Shown in pieces: positions 1 to 6,177 of a DNA stretch of 36,761 bases (position 1 is the stretch's first letter; each line of letters opens with the position of its first letter). Origin of the DNA: Clostridia bacterium. Lineage in GTDB: Bacteria; Bacillota; Clostridia; Christensenellales; Aristaeellaceae. The notes beneath the pieces are model-generated. The model was not told where the DNA came from. It made no database searches and saw only the letters and a list, made by a program, of their open reading frames with translations. The stretch is from NCBI GenBank assembly GCA_017532155.1, contig JAFXJP010000031.1, forward strand, positions 1 through 36,761, read 5' to 3'. The position numbers and the translations under genes are program-made.

Positions 1-1
1 C

Positions 2-184
2 ATAAATGGAGGAAAGGTTAAGGAGAGAAATCAGGAATCTGAAACAGGAGGCTCTGGGCCATGGTTGTATCTGTATTGGAAAGGCGATGGCGGCAAATAT
101 CAAGAATTCTCTTTTTTGACTGTAAACGAAAAAAATTCTTTCGAAAAGTTTTGTGAGGAACTTGTAACAACGCAAACGGAATAG
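2..184 (+). CDS. Unknown protein, C-terminal fragment
   Basis: An open frame runs from the window edge to a TAG at 182-184, giving 60 residues with no in-frame ATG, so the start probably lies outside the window. The peptide is polar, with a Gly-rich patch, an aromatic stretch (PWLYLYWKGDGG) and a charged end with FEKFCEEL. I do not recognise the family. The DNA is visibly richer in A/T than everything after position 340, and the frame stops about 25 bases before the broken spoIVB sequence. It may therefore belong to inserted DNA rather than to the resident chromosome. Moderate confidence that it is coding, because the frame is short. Confidence 0.4.
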   Translation: MNGGKVKERNQESETGGSGPWLYLYWKGDGGKYQEFSFLTVNEKNSFEKFCEELVTTQTE

Positions 185-222
185 TCAGAAATTGTTGTCC
201 CTAATGACAATCACTCGTGTCT
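185..222. other. Junction between foreign-looking DNA and spoIVB
   Basis: The spoIVB reading frame can be followed leftwards only to about position 217. Before that there is an in-frame TGA (205-207) and no spoIVB-like sequence in any frame. Just left of the break is a small inverted repeat, TTGTC and GACAA around CCTAAT (about 195-210). The join falls where family members encode GMSGSP; here the codon before SGSP is GTG rather than ATG. This could be a site-specific attachment junction, a chromosomal rearrangement, or a misassembly. The sequence alone cannot separate these. Confidence 0.45.
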
Positions 223-336
223 GGCAGTCCGATCATTCAGGATGGGAAGCTGATCGGTGCAGTGACCCATGTGCTGGTCAATGATCCGGCCAAGGGATAT
301 GGAATTTTTATTGAGAATATGCTGGAGGCGGGATAA
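208..336 (+). pseudogene. spoIVB: spoIVB 3' fragment (SpoIVB serine peptidase)
   Basis: The frame ending at TAA 334-336 reads [20 protein letters not shown] followed by [18 protein letters not shown]. This matches the C-terminus of the SpoIVB (S55) peptidase, the mother-cell signal that triggers pro-sigma-K processing late in sporulation. The catalytic serine lies in the SGSP motif and is retained. The whole PDZ domain and the rest of the protease domain are absent, because the frame hits a stop at 205-207. Full-length family members have roughly 400 residues; about 40 remain. An intrinsic terminator follows at once, as expected for the natural 3' end. Whether the gene is dead, interrupted by an excisable element, or broken by assembly cannot be told here. 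Confidence 0.8.
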
Positions 337-340
337 CAGC

Positions 341-367
341 GGACAGGTAAAATGCCCTGTCCTTTTT
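341..367 (+). terminator. Intrinsic terminator after spoIVB
   Basis: A 7-bp perfect stem GGACAGG/CCTGTCC (341-347 with 356-362) has an 8-base loop and is followed by five T. It ends the spoIVB transcript 5 bases after the stop. Confidence 0.75.
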
Positions 368-377
368 GCGTGTGGTG

Positions 378-386
378 TGGTATAAT
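378..386 (+). promoter_or_regulatory. Extended -10 promoter
   Basis: TGG directly before TATAAT (381-386) forms an extended -10 element. No good -35 box is present at the right spacing, which is usual for this class. It lies 38 bases before the ATG at 425 and after the spoIVB terminator, so it should start the nifX-like/cyclase transcript. Confidence 0.6.
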
Positions 387-424
387 ATAAATGTCCACGA
401 TATTTCGCGAAGGAGGAAAAAGAT

Positions 425-835
425 ATGAAGATTGCAGTAACGTATCAGAATGGTCAAATTTTTCAGCATTTTGGACACACGGCGCAATTTAAGCTGTATG
501 AGGTAGAGGACGGCAAGATCGTCTATTCGGAAGTGATTGATACCATGGGCAGCGGTCACGGCGCGCTGGCGGGCATGCTGGTGGCGCTGGGGGTGAACGC
601 TGTTATTTGCGGCGGTATTGGCGGCGGCGCGCAGACGGCGCTCAAGGCTTTTGGCATTACGATTTACGGCGGCGTGCAGGGCAGCGCGGATGCGGCGGCT
701 GCGGCGCTGGCGGCGGGCGAGCTTCAGTATGATCCCAACGCCCGGTGCGATCATCATGACCATGAGCATGACGAGGGTCATGTGTGCGGCGAGCATGGAT
801 GCGGCGGCAATTGCGGCGGCTGTGGACATCATTGA
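425..835 (+). CDS. NifX/NifB-like Fe-Mo cluster-binding protein with His/Cys tail
   Basis: This 136-residue protein belongs to the dinitrogenase iron-molybdenum cofactor family (NifX/NifY/NifB C-terminal fold). Residues 1-105 show the family pattern: MKIAVTYQNGQIFQHFGHT at the start, then a Gly-rich segment GVNAVICGGIGGGAQTALK and GITIYGGVQG. The last 30 residues form a striking His/Cys-rich tail (CDHHDHEHDEGHVCGEHGCG) that should bind metal. AGGAGG lies 8 bases before the ATG. No nitrogenase genes are nearby. In anaerobes such stand-alone proteins are common, and their role is thought to be iron-sulfur or molybdenum cluster handling. The downstream cyclase-family gene starts one base after this stop, so the two are probably translated together. 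Confidence 0.85.
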   Translation: MKIAVTYQNGQIFQHFGHTAQFKLYEVEDGKIVYSEVIDTMGSGHGALAGMLVALGVNAVICGGIGGGAQTALKAFGITIYGGVQGSADAAAAALAAGELQYDPNARCDHHDHEHDEGHVCGEHGCGGNCGGCGHH

Positions 836-836
836 T

Positions 837-1415
837 ATGCGGGTGATTGATATTTCGCAGGAGGTGTTTGCCTGCCGGGTGTATCCGGGCGATCCGGTGC
901 CGGCGCGGCAAACGCTGATGAGCATGGAAAACGGAGACGGGTATAACCTCTCCGCTTTTTCCATGTGCGCGCATAACGGCACGCATGTGGATGCGCCGGC
1001 GCATTTTATCCGCGAGGGCAGGACGATTGAGCAAATGCCGCTGGAGGTATTTGTGGGGCCGTGCTATGTATGGCGCGGCTGCGGCGATGTGGGCGCTGCG
1101 GAGGCGGCTGCTGTATTGCAGGCGGCGCAGGGCGTGCAGCGGATTTTGCTGGCGGGCGATGTGACGGTGATGGCGGCAGGCGCCAGGGTATTTGCCGCAG
1201 CGGGGACGAAACTGCTGGGCAATGAAAGCCAGACGGTAGGCCCGGAGGATGCGCCGATGGAGGTGCATCGCATTTTGTTGTCGGCAGGTATATGCCTGCT
1301 GGAGGGCATTGTGCTGACAGGCGTTGAAGCAGGCGAATATCTGCTCAGCGCTGCACCGCTGAACCTGACTGGCTGCGAAGGCGCGCCGTGCCGGGCAATA
1401 CTGATGAAAGAATGA
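837..1415 (+). CDS. Cyclase-family metal-dependent hydrolase (kynurenine formamidase-like)
   Basis: This 192-residue protein has the metal-binding signature HNGTHVDAPAH at residues 46-56 (HxGTHxDxPxH), which defines the cyclase/kynurenine formamidase-like family of Mn- or Zn-dependent amidohydrolases. The length is close to the family norm of about 200. The open frame extends upstream to 618, but that part overlaps the previous gene and is Arg/Ala-rich, so ATG 837 was chosen; it gives MRVIDIS, a typical family start. There is no clear Shine-Dalgarno sequence, and TGA 833-835 is one base away, so translation is probably coupled to the cluster-binding protein. The real substrate is unknown: family members act on N-formylkynurenine, isatin and other cyclic amides. 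Confidence 0.85.
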   Translation: MRVIDISQEVFACRVYPGDPVPARQTLMSMENGDGYNLSAFSMCAHNGTHVDAPAHFIREGRTIEQMPLEVFVGPCYVWRGCGDVGAAEAAAVLQAAQGVQRILLAGDVTVMAAGARVFAAAGTKLLGNESQTVGPEDAPMEVHRILLSAGICLLEGIVLTGVEAGEYLLSAAPLNLTGCEGAPCRAILMKE

Positions 1416-1482
1416 AAAACAGCGCGAAGAAATAATGTTGACAAACAGGAAAATAATGAAAAAATGTCAGATGTTGTAAAGA

Positions 1483-1505
1483 GCAACCTGCGGTTGCGCT
1501 TTTTT
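1483..1505 (+). terminator. Intrinsic terminator after cyclase gene
   Basis: GCAACC/GGTTGC (1483-1488 with 1492-1497) with a 3-base loop, then GCG/C and six T (1500-1505). Ends the 425-1415 transcript. Confidence 0.7.
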
Positions 1506-1523
1506 CAATTGAAGTTGGTAGAC

Positions 1524-1550
1524 TTTACAGTTTTTTAAGGCTAATATAAA
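1524..1550 (+). promoter_or_regulatory. Candidate promoter for the structured leader
   Basis: TTTACA (1524-1529) and TATAAA (1545-1550) are spaced 15 bases apart. An alternative reading is TAGACT (1519-1524) with TAATAT (1542-1547) at 17 bases. Either would start RNA at about 1556, just before the folded region. Confidence 0.45.
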
Positions 1551-1702
1551 GCCCGCAAGAGGGATTGCAGGGACAGCAAAGCGCTTGCATCAGGCACGGT
1601 GCTCCCCACGCACTGGCCGATCAAGCGCCCCTCTCGCTGTAAATACATCCGCAGCTGCGGGAGTGTCGGCGCCCAAAGCTGCGGATATTATCAGTTTTTT
1701 TT
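1551..1702 (+). ncRNA. Structured leader or small RNA before the XRE/mgtC genes
   Basis: About 300 bases (1416-1719) hold no gene, and roughly half of that folds well. Nested stems can be drawn: GGAT 1562-1565 with ATCC 1647-1650; ACAGC 1573-1577 with GCTGT 1636-1640; GCGCTTG 1581-1587 with CAAGCGC 1622-1628; and an inner GTGC/GCAC hairpin near 1599-1613. AGAGGG (1558-1563) can instead pair with CCCTCT (1628-1633). A terminator hairpin follows, and its 5' arm contains the same ATCC used by the outer stem, so the two states exclude each other. That is riboswitch or attenuator architecture. It does not fit the M-box, cobalamin or TPP consensus I know. A 6S-like RNA is another possibility. Confidence 0.45.
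1647..1702 (+). terminator. Attenuator-like terminator hairpin
   Basis: A 10-bp perfect stem ATCCGCAGCT/AGCTGCGGAT (1647-1656 with 1677-1686) has a 20-base GC-rich loop. It is followed by ATTATCAG and eight T (1695-1702). It ends only 17 bases before the ATG of the regulator at 1720 and directly abuts its ribosome binding site, so read-through would decide expression of that gene. Confidence 0.6.
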
Positions 1703-1719
1703 AAAAGGTAGGTATATAT

Positions 1720-2313
1720 ATGAACCTCGGTGAAAATATTTATGGATATCGTGTGCAGAACAATATGTCTCAAATGGACCTGGCCAATGCGCTGGAAGTA
1801 TCCCGGCAGTCGGTTTCCAAGTGGGAAAACAATATGGCACAGCCGGAGCTGGATAAGCTGTGCCGTATGAGTGAATTATTTGATGTGACGCTGGATGAGC
1901 TGGTATATGGCCACCGAACGCAGCCGATCAATACAACGCCAAATGCGATGACGATGACGCTGCGGCAGCTGTTTCCGCTGCGGGTAGTGACGGGAGCTGT
2001 GATGGTGCTGTTTGGGCTGGTTTTCTTGCTGTTGTCCGTGTTTTGGGGAGATCGTCTGCGGATGGGAGAGATAATGGGCGATTTTCTCTCTATCAACATT
2101 GTGCTGCTGGGTTTGGCTTTTATGGAAACGTATAATACAAAGGTACTGGCAAGCTGCGGCGTGGTCTACTTCCTGTGGTCGATAGCATGTAATGGCATTT
2201 TCCATGTTCAGAGTCTGACGAATTATCTGTTTATGGTATTGGCAGGCGTTGTGCTGCTGGTCTGGTTTATCAAATGGGGCATGCATAACGAAAAAGATTT
2301 GCAAACTGTTTAA
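1720..2313 (+). CDS. XRE-family regulator with four membrane segments
   Basis: In this 197-residue protein, residues 1-65 are a Cro/CI-type helix-turn-helix: LGENIYGYRVQNNMSQMDLA, then VSRQSVSKWENN, which is the recognition helix region. This is followed by LDKLCRMSELFDVTLDELVYG. Residues about 85-190 contain four hydrophobic segments (for example VVTGAVMVLFGLVFLLLSVF and YLFMVLAGVVLLVWFI), so the DNA-binding domain is tethered to the membrane on the cytoplasmic side. AGGTAGG precedes the ATG. Such XRE-plus-membrane proteins are common in Clostridia; their signal is mostly unknown. The MgtC-like gene follows after 15 bases and is probably in the same transcript. Expression probably depends on the hairpin just upstream. 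Confidence 0.85.
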   Translation: MNLGENIYGYRVQNNMSQMDLANALEVSRQSVSKWENNMAQPELDKLCRMSELFDVTLDELVYGHRTQPINTTPNAMTMTLRQLFPLRVVTGAVMVLFGLVFLLLSVFWGDRLRMGEIMGDFLSINIVLLGLAFMETYNTKVLASCGVVYFLWSIACNGIFHVQSLTNYLFMVLAGVVLLVWFIKWGMHNEKDLQTV

Positions 2314-2328
2314 GGAAAGGAGCTGGGC

Positions 2329-3006
2329 ATGGAGCACGTGCTTGAACAGCTTCAGGGGTTCAACGTTTATTCTGTGACCTTCCGCATACTGCTGGCGACA
2401 ATTGTCGGCGGCTGCATTGGCTCTGAGCGCGGAAAACATGGGCGCGCTGCGGGCTTGCGCACGCATATTCTGGTGTGCGTGGGCGCAGCGATGACCACGT
2501 TGATCGGCTTGTATGCCACGAATTGCCTGGGTTCCATCGGTGATCCGATGCGCATGGGAGCGCAGGTGGTTTCTGGCATGGGCTTTCTGGGCGCGGGAAC
2601 GATCATGGTGCGCAACCGGTCGCATGTAACGGGATTGACCACTGCTGCTGGGCTGTGGGCGACAGCCTGTCTTGGGCTGGCGATAGGAGCGGGTTTTTAC
2701 ATGGCGGTAATCCCTGCTTTTTTGGTGATTATGGCAACAATCACCGTGTTTATTCATTTGGAGCGTGCAACCAAGCACCGGGATCGCGGCGCATTTTATA
2801 TAGAAATGAATGATGTGCGCAGTGCGCGTGCGTTCTATGAAGAACTGGCGGTGTATATTTCTGAAATTGAAGTGGTGCCGCCGCGCAGCGGTATGGCGGA
2901 GCATGTAGGGCTTGAGCTGGCGGTGGAGACCGCCGAAAACAGCCGCCGGGTGATGCGGCGCGTGAAGGAATGCAAGGATGTTGTGATTGCTATACCGATC
3001 CATTAA
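2329..3006 (+). CDS. MgtC/SapB family membrane protein
   Basis: This 225-residue protein has the MgtC/SapB membrane domain in residues 10-140: FRILLATIVGGCIGSERG, GRAAGLRTHILVCVGAAMT, GMGFLGAGTIMVR and the GLTTAAGLWATACLGLAIGAG segment. A soluble C-terminal domain of about 80 residues follows. MgtC in pathogens modulates the F-type ATP synthase and supports growth in low magnesium; the role of firmicute homologues is less clear and may involve ion or pH homeostasis. AGGAGCTGGGC gives a good ribosome binding site for the ATG. It is co-oriented with the membrane XRE gene 15 bases upstream and ends at a strong bidirectional terminator. Confidence 0.88.
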   Translation: MEHVLEQLQGFNVYSVTFRILLATIVGGCIGSERGKHGRAAGLRTHILVCVGAAMTTLIGLYATNCLGSIGDPMRMGAQVVSGMGFLGAGTIMVRNRSHVTGLTTAAGLWATACLGLAIGAGFYMAVIPAFLVIMATITVFIHLERATKHRDRGAFYIEMNDVRSARAFYEELAVYISEIEVVPPRSGMAEHVGLELAVETAENSRRVMRRVKECKDVVIAIPIH

Positions 3007-3015
3007 TTTTATAGA

Positions 3016-3047
3016 AAAACCGTCCTGCCATGATGCAGGACGGTTTT
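3016..3047. terminator. Bidirectional terminator between mgtC-like and EEP genes
   Basis: A 13-bp perfect stem AAAACCGTCCTGC/GCAGGACGGTTTT with loop CATGAT (3016-3028, 3035-3047). A-runs and T-runs on each side let it serve both converging genes. Confidence 0.85.
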
Positions 3048-3050
3048 AAA

Positions 3051-3806
3051 TTACAGTTCCAGGTCAATTTCCAGTCCGTAGTGATCGCTGGGGTACTTGC
3101 CGTCGAAGGTGTCGCGGATGATCTTCTGATCAACAGGCGCGATCTGATCGTTGATAAAGCAGAAATCAATGTGTGCGCCTGGATGCTTTTCAGGATGATA
3201 GCCGTGGAAGGTGGCCGATAGGTCATTGCGTGTGGCGGCGTTGACGTCGGTAAAATGTTTGCACAGGATGGCGTAGCCCGGCGCGGTGGGGCGCAGATTG
3301 AAATCACCCGTCAGGAAGGTGGGAAGATCGGAAATCACCTTGCTGCGCGCGGCGATCAATTCGCCGCTTTTGATCTGCCCGTCGTCGCCGAAGCCGTAGT
3401 GCGTGTTCATGAAGGTGAAGCGCCTGCCGCTTGCCTTTTCCTCAAGGATCACCCACTCGCAGATGCGGTGGCAGTGGTAGAGTTCGTCCCAGCCGCGGGA
3501 TTCCACTTCCGGCGTGTCCGACAGCCAGAAATAGCCCTTGTCCAGGCAGGTGAATTTCTCCTTTTTCCACAGGATGGGTGCGGATTCGGGCGATTCGGTG
3601 GAGCGGTATTTGTTGAAAATTTCGTAGTCTTTGCCAAAGTATTTTTCGATATGCGCTTCCCAGGCAGGACGATATTCCTGAAGGCCGATCACATCGGGAT
3701 CAATCGGCGCGATGGCGGCGTGCAGACGCGGCGCGCGCTCTGAGATGGCGTGGCCGTCTTTGTCATCGCAGCAGCGGATATTAAAACTGACAACTTTCAA
3801 ATGCAT
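3051..3806 (-). CDS. Endonuclease/exonuclease/phosphatase (EEP) family protein
   Basis: This 251-residue protein is a full-length EEP-fold hydrolase, related to DNase I, sphingomyelinase and inositol phosphatases. Active-site landmarks are in order: SFNIR (Asn9), GLQEY (Glu44), NTHYGFG, LTGDFNLRP (metal-binding Asp and Asn), HIDFCFI, and SDHYGLEIDL with the terminal Asp-His pair. No signal peptide is seen, so it acts in the cytoplasm. The start MHLKVVSFNIR fits the family, and AAGGAAGG precedes it. It is divergently arranged from the PPOX-family gene and has its own strong promoter. The substrate cannot be read from sequence; firmicute relatives are usually annotated only as endonuclease/exonuclease/phosphatase. 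Confidence 0.88.
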   Translation of the reverse strand: MHLKVVSFNIRCCDDKDGHAISERAPRLHAAIAPIDPDVIGLQEYRPAWEAHIEKYFGKDYEIFNKYRSTESPESAPILWKKEKFTCLDKGYFWLSDTPEVESRGWDELYHCHRICEWVILEEKASGRRFTFMNTHYGFGDDGQIKSGELIAARSKVISDLPTFLTGDFNLRPTAPGYAILCKHFTDVNAATRNDLSATFHGYHPEKHPGAHIDFCFINDQIAPVDQKIIRDTFDGKYPSDHYGLEIDLEL

Positions 3807-3830
3807 ACGGACCCTTCCTTTCTGCGTTTT

Positions 3831-3859
3831 ATGATAAGAGGTTTTGTTTTTTGTGTCAA
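3831..3859 (-). promoter_or_regulatory. Promoter for the EEP gene
   Basis: On the minus strand TTGACA (3854-3859) and TATCAT (3831-3836) are separated by 17 bases. It sits 25 bases before the ATG of the EEP gene. Confidence 0.7.
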
Positions 3860-3895
3860 TATGATAAAATGGGAAAAAACGCGGAGGATGACAGA

Positions 3896-4372
3896 ATGTT
3901 TCGTGAAGTGGCGAGGATCAACAAGCGGCTGACCAAAGATGAATGCGTACAGCTGCTCAAAAATGAAAAGCGCGGCGTGCTGAGCCTGCTGGGCGATGAC
4001 GATTACCCCTACGGCGTGCCGCTCAATTACTGGTATAGCAAAGAAGAAAATCGCCTGTATTTTCACGGCGGCAGGAAGGGTCACCGCGTGGACGCCATGC
4101 AAAAGCACGAGAAGGCGTCCTTTTGCGTGTATGATGAAGGCTATAAGGAGGAGGGCGACTGGGCGCTGAATATCAAAAGCGTGATCGCCTTTGGCCGCGT
4201 CAAAGTGGAAACAGATCAGCAGCGCGCCATGGAGGCTGCGCGGCAGCTGAGCCTGAAATTTACGGAGGATACAGCCTACATTGACAAGGAAATCCAGGTG
4301 GAAGGCCCGCATACGCTGTGCTTTTATCTGGAGATTGAGCACATGACGGGGAAGAGAATTAAGGAAGCGTAA
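3896..4372 (+). CDS. Pyridoxamine 5'-phosphate oxidase family flavoprotein
   Basis: This 158-residue protein has the split beta-barrel FMN-binding fold of the PPOX/NimA-like family. It shows RGVLSLLGDDDYPYGVPLNY near residues 25-45, RLYFHGGRKGHRVDAM (the FMN phosphate-contacting stretch), and KASFCVYDEG. These proteins are usually annotated as 5-nitroimidazole reductase-like or general flavin reductases. ATG 3896 was chosen over an upstream in-frame codon at 3851 because GGAGG (3883-3887) lies 8 bases before it and MFREVARINKRLT is the usual family start. It is a single-gene unit, divergent from the EEP gene and ended by a strong hairpin. The actual substrate is unknown. Confidence 0.85.
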   Translation: MFREVARINKRLTKDECVQLLKNEKRGVLSLLGDDDYPYGVPLNYWYSKEENRLYFHGGRKGHRVDAMQKHEKASFCVYDEGYKEEGDWALNIKSVIAFGRVKVETDQQRAMEAARQLSLKFTEDTAYIDKEIQVEGPHTLCFYLEIEHMTGKRIKEA

Positions 4373-4375
4373 ATG

Positions 4376-4408
4376 AACACATCCACCGGTTACGCCGGTG
4401 GATGTGTT
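4376..4408. terminator. Bidirectional terminator between PPOX and methylase genes
   Basis: A 14-bp perfect stem AACACATCCACCGG/CCGGTGGATGTGTT with loop TTACG (4376-4389, 4395-4408). It lies in the 38 bases between two converging genes. Confidence 0.85.
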
Positions 4409-4410
4409 TA

Positions 4411-5211
4411 TTATCTGGCGCGCAGCTCCCAGAAGGCTACTGCGCTGGCAGCGGCGACATTGAGCGAATCCACGCCGTTATACATGGGAATTTTGACGGT
4501 AAAATCGCTCTCCGCAATGGTCGTTTGCGACAGGCCGTCGCCCTCTGTGCCCAGGATCACGCACAGCTTTTCGGCATGCTGCAGGGCGGGATCGTCAATG
4601 GAAATGGCGCGGTCGTCCAGCGCCAGTGCCGCCGTCTGAAAGCCCATTTCACGAAGCGTTTTCATATCGTCCAGATACGTCCACGGCACCTGAAACACCG
4701 TGCCCATGCTCACACGACAGGCGCGGCGATATAAGGGATCACAGCAGGCGGGGGTGAGCAGCACGGCCTCCATGCCAAGCGCGGCGGCCGAGCGGAAAAT
4801 CGCGCCGATGTTGGTGGGATTGACCACGTTTTCAAGCAGCGCAATGCGCCTTTTGTCTGCACAGATTTCTTGTGCGGCGGGCAGGGGCTTGCGCTTCATG
4901 GCGCAGAGCATGGCGCGGGTGAGCGGAAAGCCGGTCAGGTGGTTGAGCACCTGCTTGTCAGATGTGAAAACGGGGATATCGCCGCAGCGGTCGATGACAG
5001 CAGCGTAATCGTCGTGCAGGTGGCCGCTTTCCGCCAGAATGGAGACGGGCTCAAAGCCCGCCTTCAGCGCGCAAGCAATCACCTTGGGGCTTTCGGCGAT
5101 GAACAGGCTTTTTTGCGCGTCCTGGCGAGACAGAAGCTGGGCTTCGGTCAACCGCGCGTATACATCCAGCCGCGGATCGTTAAAGTCGGTAATTTCGATG
5201 AATTGGGGCAT
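4411..5211 (-). CDS. TrmH/SpoU family RNA 2'-O-methyltransferase
   Basis: In this 266-residue protein the N-terminal ~100 residues form the substrate-binding domain. The SPOUT domain with its three motifs follows: NPTNIGAIFRSAAALG (motif 1, with the catalytic Arg), CVILGTEGDGL (motif 2) and IPMYNGVDSLNVAAASAVAF (motif 3). It uses S-adenosylmethionine to methylate a ribose 2'-OH in rRNA or tRNA. The exact target base is not evident; similar firmicute proteins are annotated as 23S rRNA methylases. It is a single-gene unit with a consensus promoter that shares its -35 region with the divergent transporter operon. AAGGAG precedes the ATG. Confidence 0.9.
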   Translation of the reverse strand: MPQFIEITDFNDPRLDVYARLTEAQLLSRQDAQKSLFIAESPKVIACALKAGFEPVSILAESGHLHDDYAAVIDRCGDIPVFTSDKQVLNHLTGFPLTRAMLCAMKRKPLPAAQEICADKRRIALLENVVNPTNIGAIFRSAAALGMEAVLLTPACCDPLYRRACRVSMGTVFQVPWTYLDDMKTLREMGFQTAALALDDRAISIDDPALQHAEKLCVILGTEGDGLSQTTIAESDFTVKIPMYNGVDSLNVAAASAVAFWELRAR

Positions 5212-5239
5212 GGTTTTCTCCTTGCGGAATGATGGATTT

Positions 5240-5269
5240 ATTATATCCGCAAGCGGGTAGGGCTGTCAA
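5240..5269 (-). promoter_or_regulatory. Consensus promoter for the methylase gene
   Basis: Minus strand TTGACA (5264-5269), 18-base spacer, TATAAT (5240-5245). Both boxes are perfect. The -35 box overlaps the -35 box of the plus-strand promoter at 5263. Confidence 0.75.
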
Positions 5270-5292
5270 ATTTCTTTGCGGCGTGCTATAAT
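5263..5292 (+). promoter_or_regulatory. Promoter for the transporter operon
   Basis: CTGTCA (5263-5268), 18 bases, perfect TATAAT (5287-5292). It starts the operon whose first ATG is at 5327. The -35 hexamer is the reverse complement of the methylase -35, shifted by one base. Confidence 0.6.
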
Positions 5293-5326
5293 AAACAGGT
5301 TATCATGTAAGCGAAGGAAGTCGGGT

Positions 5327-6163
5327 ATGATTTATTTGTTGTTGGCGATACTGGCGTCGAGCCTGGTATCCATTGTGATGCGCCTGACGAAGGCGCACGT
5401 TAAGAATGAAACCAGCCTGCTGGCGGTCAATTATCTGACGTGCATTGCGATTGCCGGCGCGTATATGGGCGCGGGCAATACGTTGCCTGGAGCAGGCGGC
5501 GCGTGGCCGCTGGGGCTGGGCGCGGTGACAGGCGCGCTGTATCTGGCGGGGTTCATTCTGCTGCAATGGAGCGTGGGCAAAAATGGCGTGGTGCTGTCCT
5601 CCACCTTCATGAAGCTGGGACTGCTGGTGCCTATCGTATGCTCCATTGTATTTCTGCATGAAACGCCTGCTGCAATGCAGGTAATTGGCTTTGTGCTGGC
5701 GGTGGCGGCGGTACTTCTGATCAACAGCGGTAAAGGCGGGGAGGCAGCGCGCTCACGCGGGGTGCTGATACTGCTGCTGCTTACCTGCGGCACGGGCGAT
5801 TTTATGAGTAAGGTATATGAGGTGCTGGGGCCCAAGGCGCTGAGCGATCAATTCCTGTTTTATACGTTTGTATTTGCGTTTGTGCTGTGCCTGGCGCTGA
5901 TGATCCGCAAAAAGGAAAAGCCGGGGATAAAGGAGCTGTGCTGGGGTGCGGCGCTGGGCTTGCCCAATTATTTTTCGGCGCGGTTTATTCTGGGTGCGCT
6001 GGGACAGGGGATTCCGGCGGTGATAGTGTATCCCACCTTCAGCGTGGCGACGATGGTGGTGCTGACGATTGTGGGCGTGGTGTTCTTTCGTGAAAAGCTT
6101 TCCCGTCGCGAATGGATTGGCCTGGCGATGATCCTGGCAGCGCTGATTTTCCTGAATATATAA
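5327..6163 (+). CDS. EamA/DMT-superfamily transporter, first of three
   Basis: This 278-residue protein has about ten hydrophobic segments arranged as two EamA repeats, as in drug/metabolite transporters. The first half runs from MIYLLLAILASSLVSIVMRL to about residue 135, and the second begins at GVLILLLLTCGTGDFMSK. It ends in the typical FFREKLSRREWIGLAMILAA segment. ATG 5327 was chosen because AAGGAAG lies 9 bases before it; the upstream extension from 5276 is basic and unlike the family. Members export or import small metabolites such as amino acids, nucleosides or nucleotide sugars, and the substrate is not predictable here. First gene of a five-gene operon; the next starts 14 bases on. 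Confidence 0.85.
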   Translation: MIYLLLAILASSLVSIVMRLTKAHVKNETSLLAVNYLTCIAIAGAYMGAGNTLPGAGGAWPLGLGAVTGALYLAGFILLQWSVGKNGVVLSSTFMKLGLLVPIVCSIVFLHETPAAMQVIGFVLAVAAVLLINSGKGGEAARSRGVLILLLLTCGTGDFMSKVYEVLGPKALSDQFLFYTFVFAFVLCLALMIRKKEKPGIKELCWGAALGLPNYFSARFILGALGQGIPAVIVYPTFSVATMVVLTIVGVVFFREKLSRREWIGLAMILAALIFLNI

Positions 6164-6177
6164 CGGGGGTAATAACG

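Noticed and set aside
618-836. A longer start for the cyclase gene
   Set aside because: The extension runs inside the NifX-like gene in another frame and is Arg/Ala-rich; the family start fits ATG 837.
1551-1702. An M-box, cobalamin or T-box assignment for the folded leader
   Set aside because: None of the conserved boxes of those classes is present as I know them, so I left it as an unassigned structured RNA.
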